Assembly (NCBI GenBank): GCA_028696995.1
Contig: JAQVFY010000006.1
Coordinates: 1-33,879 of the forward strand
Length of the DNA: 33,879 nt
Source: Patescibacteria group bacterium
GTDB taxonomy: Bacteria; Patescibacteriota; Patescibacteriia; Patescibacteriales; UBA12465
Direction: 5' to 3'
Of this stretch, positions 17,630 through 25,101 are shown piece by piece. The notes beneath the pieces are model-generated. The model did not search any database. It was not told the DNA's origin and saw only the letters and a program-made list of their open reading frames with translations. Position numbers and translations under genes: made by a program. Every line of letters begins with the position of its first letter. The stretch's first letter is position 1.

Positions 17630-19003
17630 ATGACCAACGAACAAATTTGGCAAGCCGTTTTAGGAGAATTAGAAATAGGAATTTCTCGAGTAAATTTTAT
17701 AACTTGGTTTAAAAACACCTTCATCTATTCTGTTGAAGAAGAAAAAACTATTATCTCCGTGCCAAATGATTTTACAAAAAGATGGTTAGAGCAAAAATAT
17801 TACAAAGCTATAAAAAGCTCTATTGAAAAAATTACTGAAAAAAAAATAAAAGAAATAGAGTTTAAAATAAATTTAAAAAAAGAAAGTTCCGAAGAAAAAA
17901 CTATTGAAAAAAAAGTCGAAAAAAAATTATCAGAAGAACCTTTAAACATAGGAGCTTCTGAGGCTAAAATAAACGTTAGTCGCTTTGGTTTAAATGCTAA
18001 ATATACTTTTTCAACCTTTGTTGTTGGAAAGTCAACCGAATTAGCTTATGCCGCCTGTCAAGCTATTGTTAGTAATCCTGGAAAAGCATATAATCCCCTT
18101 TTTATTTATGGAGGGGTAGGGCTTGGAAAAACACACCTTCTTCAGGCAATGGGAAATGAATTGGCTAAAAATAATAAAAAAGTTCTTTATACTACCAGTG
18201 AACAATTTACCAATAATTATATAGACTCTATTAAGGGAGGAAGGGCTAAAGAATTTAAAAACCTATATAGAAACGTGGACCTATTATTAGTTGATGATGT
18301 ACAATTTATGGGAGGAAAAGATGGAACACAAGAAGAGTTTTTTCACACTTTTAATGAATTACAACAAGGAGATAAGCAAATAGTGTTGTCTTCAGATCGA
18401 CCACCAAAGGCCATCCCGGCAATTGAAAAAAGACTAATCTCTCGCTTTGAATCTGGAATGGTGGCTGACGTTGGAAGACCAGATGTTGAAACAAAAATAG
18501 CTATATTAGAAAAAAAAGCCAAAGAAAAAAACTATATAATAGAAGATGAAATTTTAAGATATATTGCTGAAAGTATACAAAATAACATTAGAGAACTAGA
18601 AGGAGCTTTAAATAAGGTTGTAGCTTATCATGAATTTCACAATCTAAAACCAACCTTAAAAATAGTAAAAAATATCTTAAACGACCTAACCAATAATAAT
18701 CAAATTAAGCCAGTTTCACCCAAGGATGTTTTAGAAAGTGTTGCCCAATTTTATGAAATATCATTAAAAGACCTTATTGGAGAAAAAAGAAAAAAAGAAT
18801 TGGTTAACCCTAGACAAATCGCTATTTTTATAATGAGAGAAGAATTAAAAACATCTTATCCAACAATAGGAGAAGAGTTAGGAGGTAGAGACCACACCAC
18901 AGCAATACATGCTTATAATAAAATAAATAAAGAAAAAGAAGAAAACGAAAAAACAAACCAAGACATTCAATCAATTAAACAGCTTTTATACGGATCAAAA
19001 TAA
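17630..19003 (+). CDS. dnaA: Chromosomal replication initiator DnaA
   Basis: PLFIYGGVGLGKTHLLQAMGNE, LLLVDDVQFMGGKDGTQEEFFHTFNEL, C-terminal GGRDHTTAIHAYNKI DnaA-box-binding signature. Confidence 0.98.
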   Translation: MTNEQIWQAVLGELEIGISRVNFITWFKNTFIYSVEEEKTIISVPNDFTKRWLEQKYYKAIKSSIEKITEKKIKEIEFKINLKKESSEEKTIEKKVEKKLSEEPLNIGASEAKINVSRFGLNAKYTFSTFVVGKSTELAYAACQAIVSNPGKAYNPLFIYGGVGLGKTHLLQAMGNELAKNNKKVLYTTSEQFTNNYIDSIKGGRAKEFKNLYRNVDLLLVDDVQFMGGKDGTQEEFFHTFNELQQGDKQIVLSSDRPPKAIPAIEKRLISRFESGMVADVGRPDVETKIAILEKKAKEKNYIIEDEILRYIAESIQNNIRELEGALNKVVAYHEFHNLKPTLKIVKNILNDLTNNNQIKPVSPKDVLESVAQFYEISLKDLIGEKRKKELVNPRQIAIFIMREELKTSYPTIGEELGGRDHTTAIHAYNKINKEKEENEKTNQDIQSIKQLLYGSK

Positions 19004-19006
19004 AAT

Positions 19007-19303
19007 TATAAAAATGGAAAAACTGTTTAAAAACAAAGAAAAAGGGTTAATAAGAGGTTAATAACTACTAAAATTTCTGTGAAAAAAATATGAAAAACTT
19101 TTAATAACTTGTTTATAAAAAAGTAAAAAGAAAAGTTATTCCCATTATATTACTTTTAAATTCACTTTTTTAAACTGGGTTATTAACAAGAAAAAATTCA
19201 TAAAACATAATTAAAACAAAGCTAAAATAAAAATAAAAAAGATATCCACACCCCTTATTATTACTATTATTTAATATAATATAAAATATATAAAATAAAA
19301 ATT
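19007..19303. other. Candidate oriC: AT-rich dnaA-dnaN intergenic region
   Basis: About 300 bp noncoding; near-consensus DnaA box ATATCCACA (19242-19250); repeated GGTTAATAA/GTTAATAAC motifs at 19045, 19056-19065 and inverted at 19079-19087. Confidence 0.5.
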
Positions 19304-20431
19304 ATGAAATTTGTAACTTTAAAAGAAAATTTAAAACAAGGGTTAACAATTGTTTCTCACTTAACTTCTAAAAATATTAATTTACCAATTCTTAATAATA
19401 TTTTAATTAAAGCAAAAAAAGAGGGAGTGGAACTAACAGCAACTAATCTGGAAATAAGTATAAACCATTTTTTGAGAGGAAAAATAGAAAAGGAAGGAGA
19501 ATTTACAGTTGATGCCAAAATAATTAATGAATATATAGCTTTACTTCCAGAGGATAAAATAGAGGTTGAGCTTTTAGAAGAAGAATTAAAAATTGAATGT
19601 CAAAATTATAAAACAAAAATAAAAGGACAGTTTTCTAATGATTTTCCTGTTTTACCAAAAATAGATCAATCAGACTTTTTTTCTTTTGAAATTAATTCTT
19701 TTAAAGAGGCTTTATCTAGTGTTGCTTTTTCTGTTTCTAATAATGAAAATAGAATTGAATTATCAGGGGTTTATTTTTCTTTTAATGAAGAAAATTTAGT
19801 TTTAGTTGGAACTGATAGTTATCGTTTATCAGAAAAAACAATAAAACTAAAAAATAAAAAAAACAATGATTTTAAAAAAAATATTATTGTTCCTGTAAAA
19901 ACTATTCAAGAATTAATTAGAATTTTAAGTAATTTTAAAACAGAAGATCAAATCGAAGCCGAAGATGAAATAAGAATATATTTAACAGAAAATCAAATTT
20001 TCTTTTCTTTTGGTTTAACTAATATTAGTTCTAGAATAATAATTGGTAATTATCCGGATTATAAACAAATAATTCCTCAAAATGAAAAAACAACTGTAAT
20101 AATTAATAAAGCTTCTTTTGTTCGCGCCGTTAAGGCCTCTGGTTTATTTTCAAAAACAGGAATAAATGATATAAACTTAAATTTTATAAAAAATAAAATA
20201 TTAATATCATCTAGCTCTAGCCAAGCGGGAGAAAATTTTATAGAAATGAATGCCACTATTAAGGGAGCTGATAATGAGATTTTTATTAATTATAAATATT
20301 TATTAGAAGGTTTAAATAATATTAATTCTGATAATATTATTATGAAGGTTATTGATAATAATACCCCTTGTATAATAAAAGCTGAAAAGGAAGATGATTT
20401 TTTATATTTAGTTATGCCAATAAAACAATAA
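19304..20431 (+). CDS. dnaN: DNA polymerase III beta sliding clamp
   Basis: MKFVTLKENLKQGLTIVSHLTSKNINLPILNNILIKAKKEGVELTATNLEI...LVGTDSYRLSEK...LYLVMPIK. Confidence 0.97.
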   Translation: MKFVTLKENLKQGLTIVSHLTSKNINLPILNNILIKAKKEGVELTATNLEISINHFLRGKIEKEGEFTVDAKIINEYIALLPEDKIEVELLEEELKIECQNYKTKIKGQFSNDFPVLPKIDQSDFFSFEINSFKEALSSVAFSVSNNENRIELSGVYFSFNEENLVLVGTDSYRLSEKTIKLKNKKNNDFKKNIIVPVKTIQELIRILSNFKTEDQIEAEDEIRIYLTENQIFFSFGLTNISSRIIIGNYPDYKQIIPQNEKTTVIINKASFVRAVKASGLFSKTGINDINLNFIKNKILISSSSSQAGENFIEMNATIKGADNEIFINYKYLLEGLNNINSDNIIMKVIDNNTPCIIKAEKEDDFLYLVMPIKQ

Positions 20432-20486
20432 TAAAAAACAGAAAATAATTCTGTTTTTTAAATCATAAAATAATATAAAGTAATTG

Positions 20487-20558
20487 AGCGGGTAGGGGGA
20501 ATCGAACCCCCATCCTCAGCTTGGAAGGCTGATATAAAAGCCATTATACGATACCCGC
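20487..20558 (-). tRNA. tRNA-Gly (UCC)
   Basis: GCGGGUA...UACCCGC; anticodon loop CUUCCAA. Confidence 0.92.
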
Positions 20559-20564
20559 AAAGGG

Positions 20565-20638
20565 CGGAATGGACGGGACTCGAACCCGCGACCTCCTGCG
20601 TGACAGGCAGGCGCTCTAACCAACTGAGCTACCACTCC
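20565..20638 (-). tRNA. tRNA-Asp (GUC)
   Basis: GGAGUGG...CCAUUCC-G; anticodon loop CUGUCAC. Confidence 0.93.
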
Positions 20639-20680
20639 AGATTGTTAAAAACAAGAAAATCATAGCAAATATTTTATAGC

Positions 20681-20709
20681 TTGTCAAAACTAATTTTCTA
20701 GTATATAAT
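20681..20709 (+). promoter_or_regulatory. Sigma70-like promoter for the dksA-like gene
   Basis: TTGTCA-17 nt-TATAAT. Confidence 0.6.
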
Positions 20710-20767
20710 ATAGTATAATAAATTGATTTCCTGAAATCAATGTTTTAATTTTCTGTATAATAAAAAT

Positions 20768-21139
20768 ATGATAAAAGATGTAAAAAAAATTAAAGAAGAA
20801 TTAGTAAAAAGAAAGGAACAATTATTAAAAGAATTAAAAGAACTTTCTAAAAAAGATTCTCACGAAGAAGATGGCTCTTCTGCTGTTTTTCCTGAATTTG
20901 GAGACAAACCCGATGAAAATGCCCAAGAAATTAGTGAATATTCTACCATAATAGCTACTGAAAAAGTGTTGGAAAAAGCTATTAATGAAATAGAGGAAAC
21001 CCTAAAAAGAATAGAGAATAAAACCTATGGCCTTTGTAAATATTGTAAAAAAGAAATTGGAGAAAAGCGCTTGTTAGCTAGGCCAACTGCCAGCTCTTGT
21101 ATTGATTGTAAAAAAAAGTTACAAGAAGAAAATGTCTAA
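20768..21139 (+). CDS. DksA/TraR-family zinc-finger protein
   Basis: [31 protein letters not shown] (CxxC...CxxC finger) with coiled-coil N-terminus. Confidence 0.92.
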   Translation: MIKDVKKIKEELVKRKEQLLKELKELSKKDSHEEDGSSAVFPEFGDKPDENAQEISEYSTIIATEKVLEKAINEIEETLKRIENKTYGLCKYCKKEIGEKRLLARPTASSCIDCKKKLQEENV

Positions 21140-21596
21140 TAAAAAAAATTTTTTTTCAAAAAAAAACATAGTTATTTTATTTTTTTTAACTATGTTTTTT
21201 CTTTTAGATCGTTATTTCAAGTTTTTTATAATAGAAAATAAAAAGGAATTTAGTTTAATTGGTAATTTTTTAAAATTTAGTTTTTATCCAAATAAATTTA
21301 TTTCTTTTTCAATTCCTCTAAAAGGCTCTTTATTATTTTTTTTAATAGCTTTTCTTTTGTTTGTGATTTTGTTTTATATTATTATGTTATTTAAAAAAAA
21401 GGAGAATCAAGAGGCTTTTTTGTGGGTGCTTATTTTTTTGGGATCTTTTAGTAATTTTATAGACAGAATAGTATATTCTTTTGTAATTGATTATTTAGAT
21501 TTTATTAATTTAACAGTTTTTAATTTAGCAGATGTCATGATTGTTTTGGGCTGTTTTTTTGTACTAATTTTACATTTTAAAAACGTTAAGAAATAA
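21132..21596 (+). CDS. lspA: Signal peptidase II (lipoprotein signal peptidase); start chosen at 21132, overlapping the dksA-like stop
   Basis: Four TMs; [22 protein letters not shown] and [11 protein letters not shown] match the LspA catalytic Asp motifs. Confidence 0.88.
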   Translation: MSNKKNFFSKKNIVILFFLTMFFLLDRYFKFFIIENKKEFSLIGNFLKFSFYPNKFISFSIPLKGSLLFFLIAFLLFVILFYIIMLFKKKENQEAFLWVLIFLGSFSNFIDRIVYSFVIDYLDFINLTVFNLADVMIVLGCFFVLILHFKNVKK

Positions 21597-22014
21597 TAAT
21601 TTTTCTTTTATTGCTGTTGATGTTTTTAATGGTAATAGTAATTTTTTTTGCTGGTAAATATTTTTTTATTTTTTCTCCCCACTCTATAATTATTATATTG
21701 TTTGTTTCTTTGATTAAATCAAAAAAACCCAAACCTTCTAATTCGATAGTATTTTTTAATCGATAGGCGTCAATATGAATTAGTTTTTTTATCTTTGAAT
21801 TTTTGGGAATAGTGTAAGAATTTAAAATAATAAAGGTTGGGCTAGTAATATTTTTTTTAATTTTAAGTCCTTGAGCAATTCCTTTGCTTAAAGTAGTTTT
21901 TCCGGATCCAAGTTCTCCTGACAAACAAAAAATTTCTCCTCCTTGACAGGACTCTCCTAAAGCTCTTCCGATGGCTCGGGTTTCTTTTTCGTTGTTACTT
22001 ATTAAGTTCATCAT
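21586..22014 (-). CDS. tsaE: tRNA threonylcarbamoyladenosine biosynthesis ATPase TsaE
   Basis: GELGSGKTTLSKGIAQGL, ITSPTFIILNSY, LIHIDAYRL, ELEGLGF, IIIEWGEKI. Confidence 0.94.
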   Translation of the reverse strand: MMNLISNNEKETRAIGRALGESCQGGEIFCLSGELGSGKTTLSKGIAQGLKIKKNITSPTFIILNSYTIPKNSKIKKLIHIDAYRLKNTIELEGLGFFDLIKETNNIIIIEWGEKIKKYLPAKKITITIKNINSNKRKIIIS

Positions 22015-22136
22015 TTGGTAGATATATTTAAATTTGTAAGTTAAGTATTATTTATTATAAAGCAATTTTTATAAAAAACAAAGAGGTCTTGTTAAATTGA
22101 CTTTTATCCTCTTGTTTGTTAAATTATTTTTATAAG

Positions 22137-22208
22137 GTCCCTGTAGTTCAATGGATAGAACATCAGCCTTCTAAGCTGAATATCTAGGTTCGATTCCTAG
22201 CGGGGATA
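22137..22208 (+). tRNA. tRNA-Arg (UCU)
   Basis: Anticodon loop CUUCUAA; T-arm GGUUCGAUUCC. Confidence 0.88.
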
Positions 22209-22233
22209 CTCTATAATAATTAATTTTAAAATT

Positions 22234-22767
22234 ATGAATCTTTTTTTAATGTTATTAATTTTAGCTGTTTTATTGATTATTATGGTTTTTTCTCTTATTC
22301 AGCTTTATAATATTGCTTTTCGCGGTTTTGCCCCTTTTATTTCTACTAAATTTAATGCTATTTTAGCAATTTTAAAAGAATTAAACTTGTCTGGACAAGA
22401 AACAGTTTATGAGCTTGGGGCAGGAAAGGCTGGATTTTTACGAGCCATTGAACAGAAATTTAAAAATGAAAAATTAATTGGGATAGAGTATGCTTGGTGG
22501 CCTTATTGTTTAGCTAGGATGCAAATAATGTTATCAGGCAGTAAGATTAAATTAATCAGAAATGATATTTTTAAAGTTAATTTAAAAGAAGCAGATATTA
22601 TTTATTGTTTTTTAAGTCCCAAAATGATGGATCTTTTAGAAAAGAAGTTTAGAAAAGAATGTCGTCCCGGAACCCTGATTATTAGTTATCATTTCAGAAT
22701 GAAGGGAGAAGAGCCAGAAAAGGTTATTAAGGAGAATAAAAATAGTATATATTTTTACCGAATTTAA
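22234..22767 (+). CDS. Membrane-anchored class I SAM-dependent methyltransferase-like protein
   Basis: N-terminal TM then TVYELGAGKAGFLRAIE (motif I), LIGIEYAWWPY, IRNDIFKVNLKEADIIYCFL. Confidence 0.75.
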   Translation: MNLFLMLLILAVLLIIMVFSLIQLYNIAFRGFAPFISTKFNAILAILKELNLSGQETVYELGAGKAGFLRAIEQKFKNEKLIGIEYAWWPYCLARMQIMLSGSKIKLIRNDIFKVNLKEADIIYCFLSPKMMDLLEKKFRKECRPGTLIISYHFRMKGEEPEKVIKENKNSIYFYRI

Positions 22768-22790
22768 TTTTTTAAGATAATTCGGTTTAT

Positions 22791-22863
22791 GGTGGCTATA
22801 GTTTAGCGGCTAGAACACCGGGTTGTGGTCCCGGAAGTGAGGGTTCGATTCCCTCTAGCCACC
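22791..22863 (+). tRNA. tRNA-His (GUG)
   Basis: Encoded G-1, anticodon loop UUGUGGU, acceptor GUGGCUA/UAGCCAC. Confidence 0.94.
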
Positions 22864-22866
22864 CTC

Positions 22867-22898
22867 TTGACAAAAGTGTATCGATGTGATACACTTTT
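22867..22898 (+). promoter_or_regulatory. Module 1 TTGACA-17-TACACT promoter-like element fused to an 11-bp perfect inverted repeat (operator or terminator)
   Basis: ttgacAAAAGTGTATCgatgtGATACACTTTT; a homologous element lies at 24949-24981. Confidence 0.55.
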
Positions 22899-22931
22899 TT
22901 GTTATAGTAGCACTTTCACAAAGAAGTTAAG

Positions 22932-22985
22932 ATTAGGTTAATTATTAAGTCTATTAGGATTAGTAGATTTAATAATTAATCTAAT
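22932..22985 (+). ncRNA. Leader RNA hairpin of module 1 (22-bp stem, 10-nt loop)
   Basis: ATTAGGTTAATTATTAAGTCTA-ttaggattag-TAGATTTAATAATTAATCTAAT; all 22 positions pair including G-U. Confidence 0.65.
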
Positions 22986-23019
22986 AATCAATCTTTAAAT
23001 AAATTTAGGAGGATAAAAA

Positions 23020-23670
23020 ATGAAAAATTTATTTGTATTTTTTTTATTCATTTTTGTTACCACAATTTGTAGTGCGCAGGCAAAACTTCAAGTAAACAAA
23101 GAGGGTGTTTACAGGGTGCAAGCCGATTCCATTGAATGGGTTAATGCAGAAATAACAGCCCACCCAGAAGCACTGAGATATGATTTAAAGTTTTCTGAAG
23201 CAATTGCAAACCCAGGAAAAGAAATCTTGGGAGAAAGAAGTGAAAAAATTTTGAGACTGAAACTCCCGTTCAAGAAACAGGTAGAGGTCAAAAAATATTT
23301 CATTATCTATGATAGTCAAACAAAAAATATTGGCTACCTAGAGGCCACTCCAGTGAGAAAAGAAGAGCCTTCTTATTTAATATTATTTAGTATTATCTCA
23401 ATTCTTTTGATGATAATATCAAATATATTATATAAGAAAGGTCTGGATGGATTCGCCGCCTTCGCCGCCGCCGCCGTCGTCGTCGCCTTCGCCGCCGCCG
23501 CCGCCGTCGCCGCCTTCGCCGTCGCCGTCGCCGCCACCTTCGCCTTCGCCTTCGCCGCCTTCGCCACCTTCGCCTTCGCCTTCGCCGCCGTCGCCGAGAA
23601 AGATTATAAGGTGTTCTCAGTAATATTTTATATATTAATGGCAGTTCATATCGCTCTGCTGTTTGTATAA
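23020..23670 (+). CDS. Module 1 protein: signal peptide, ~90-aa extracytoplasmic domain, TM, Ala/Phe/Val codon array, TM
   Basis: MKNLFVFFLFIFVTTICSAQ; strong SD AGGAGG 8 nt upstream of ATG; paralogous to 25102-25758. Confidence 0.8.
   Translation: MKNLFVFFLFIFVTTICSAQAKLQVNKEGVYRVQADSIEWVNAEITAHPEALRYDLKFSEAIANPGKEILGERSEKILRLKLPFKKQVEVKKYFIIYDSQTKNIGYLEATPVRKEEPSYLILFSIISILLMIISNILYKKGLDGFAAFAAAAVVVAFAAAAAVAAFAVAVAATFAFAFAAFATFAFAFAAVAEKDYKVFSVIFYILMAVHIALLFV
23452..23595 (+). repeat. GC-rich in-frame codon array (48 codons, only GCC/TTC/GTC/ACC)
   Basis: Manual count 28 GCC, 11 TTC, 7 GTC, 2 ACC; 113/144 G+C. Confidence 0.9.
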
Positions 23671-23691
23671 ATAGTATTGAGAAAAAAATTT

Positions 23692-23722
23692 AATCCCGCA
23701 TACAAATAAGTCGGGATTTTTT
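23692..23722 (+). terminator. Module 1 terminator
   Basis: AATCCCG-catacaaataagt-CGGGATTTTTT; conserved in module 2. Confidence 0.85.
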
Positions 23723-23735
23723 ATTTAAAATAATA

Positions 23736-23815
23736 GTGAGTTACACGGTGGGGTAAACTTGCGGGACATACTTTATCTCCATCAACTCAGTTCTAATGTT
23801 CTCCATGAAGCCACT
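23736..23815. repeat. Intergenic repeat R, copy 1
   Basis: gagttaca...gttctaatgttctccatgaagccact; 62/78 identical to copy 2 without gaps. Confidence 0.8.
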
Positions 23816-23820
23816 TCCTA

Positions 23821-23849
23821 TTGCATATTTATTTAGTTCATGGTATACT
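23821..23849 (+). promoter_or_regulatory. Promoter of the HTH-PRTase gene with overlapping palindrome
   Basis: TTGCAT-17 nt-TATACT; AGTTCATGGTA|TACTATGAACT inverted repeat overlaps the -10; ATG begins 7 nt after the -10. Confidence 0.55.
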
Positions 23850-23856
23850 ATGAACT

Positions 23857-24849
23857 ATGAACCAGATAAACATAAAAAAACAAAAGACCTCAGAAAAAAT
23901 ATTAGAAATTATTTCTAAAAAGGGCCGAATAAGCGCCAACGAATTATCGGAAATTTTAGAGATAAGTCCACGAGCCACTTTTAAACAATTGGCCAGGTTA
24001 GTTTTGGATAATAAGATTGATAAAATAGGTCGTCCACCAAAGGTTTTTTATTTTATTAAAAAAGAAAAAGTCATAGAAGATAAGATTAATTTAGACAACA
24101 AAACAAAAAAAATTATTGAAGAAACATATTTAATTATTACTCCTTCAGGTGAGCGTAAGAGTGGAACAGAGGGGTTTGCTTATTGGTGTAATAAAAATAA
24201 ATTGCCAATTGAAAAAACTGCCCAAGAATATATAAAGACTTTAAAAAAATATGAAAAATTTAAGAAAAATGGCTTAATAAGCGGGATGACCAAAATTAAA
24301 AATACTTTTAAAAAAACTGCTTTGAAAAATTTATTTTATTTGGATTTTTATAGTATTGAAAGATTTGGCAAAACTAAATTAGGCCAATTACTGCTTTATG
24401 CCAAACAAAGTCAAGATAAAAAATTAATGAAAGAGTTGATAGATATAATAAGACCACAAATTATTCAAGTTATTGATAAATACAAAATAGATGGGGTCGG
24501 CTTTATTCCTCCGACAGTAAAAAGAGAAAAACAATTTATGAAATTTTTGGAAAATAATTTGCATCTACAAATTAGGTTAGTAAAAATAAGTAAAGCTAGA
24601 ACTGATATTATGGTTCCCCAAAAAACATTAAATAAACTTGAAGACCGCATAGACAATGCCAAAAAGACAATTATTGTTGAAGATCGCTTGCAATATAACA
24701 ATATTTTATTAATAGATGACGCTGTTGGCTCTGGGGCGACCTTAAATGAAACAGCTACTCAAATTAAAAAAAATGGAGCAAGTAAAAATATTATCGGACT
24801 AGCTATAACAGGTAGCTTCAAAGGATTTGATGTTATAAGCGAGGTTTAA
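23857..24849 (+). CDS. Winged-HTH plus ComF/type I phosphoribosyltransferase-domain protein
   Basis: N-terminal ILEIISKKGRISANELSEILEISPRATFKQLARL HTH; C-terminal ILLIDDAVGSGATLNETATQIKKNGA PRPP loop, preceded by QKTLNKLEDRIDNAKKTI, ComF-like. Confidence 0.82.
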   Translation: MNQINIKKQKTSEKILEIISKKGRISANELSEILEISPRATFKQLARLVLDNKIDKIGRPPKVFYFIKKEKVIEDKINLDNKTKKIIEETYLIITPSGERKSGTEGFAYWCNKNKLPIEKTAQEYIKTLKKYEKFKKNGLISGMTKIKNTFKKTALKNLFYLDFYSIERFGKTKLGQLLLYAKQSQDKKLMKELIDIIRPQIIQVIDKYKIDGVGFIPPTVKREKQFMKFLENNLHLQIRLVKISKARTDIMVPQKTLNKLEDRIDNAKKTIIVEDRLQYNNILLIDDAVGSGATLNETATQIKKNGASKNIIGLAITGSFKGFDVISEV

Positions 24850-24868
24850 TTTTGTCTTTTTTTATAAC

Positions 24869-24946
24869 GAGTTACAAAGTAGGGTAAATTACAAGAATAT
24901 ATTTTACATCTATCAACCCAGTTCTAAAGTTCTCCATGAAGCCACT
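24869..24946. repeat. Intergenic repeat R, copy 2
   Basis: Ungapped 78-nt alignment to copy 1; ends gttctccatgaagccact. Confidence 0.8.
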
Positions 24947-24948
24947 TA

Positions 24949-24981
24949 TTGACAAAAGTATATCAATTATGATACACTTTT
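24949..24981 (+). promoter_or_regulatory. Module 2 TTGACA-18-TACACT element with inverted repeat
   Basis: ttgacAAAAGTATATCaattatGATACACTTTT; homologous to module 1, one mismatch in the repeat. Confidence 0.55.
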
Positions 24982-25012
24982 TTGTTATGCAGATCTTTAA
25001 AAAGAGGTTAAA

Positions 25013-25066
25013 ATTAGGTTAATTATTGAGTTTATTATAATTAGTAGATTTGATAATTAATCTAAT
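25013..25066 (+). ncRNA. Leader RNA hairpin of module 2 (22-bp stem, 10-nt loop)
   Basis: ATTAGGTTAATTATTGAGTTTA-ttataattag-TAGATTTGATAATTAATCTAAT; differences from copy 1 preserve pairing. Confidence 0.65.
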
Positions 25067-25101
25067 TTTTAATTTTAAAAATATAAAATAGGAGGTATAA
25101 A

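Noticed and set aside
23373-23567. Antisense Ala/Lys-rich ORF that looks like a histone H1-like protein
   Set aside because: Created by the complement of the GCC/TTC codon array; the sense strand has signal peptide, SD, terminator and a paralog.
23857-24849. HTH-PRTase gene as part of a retron or other known defence system
   Set aside because: No reverse transcriptase, ncRNA msr/msd or other defence effector is visible in the window.
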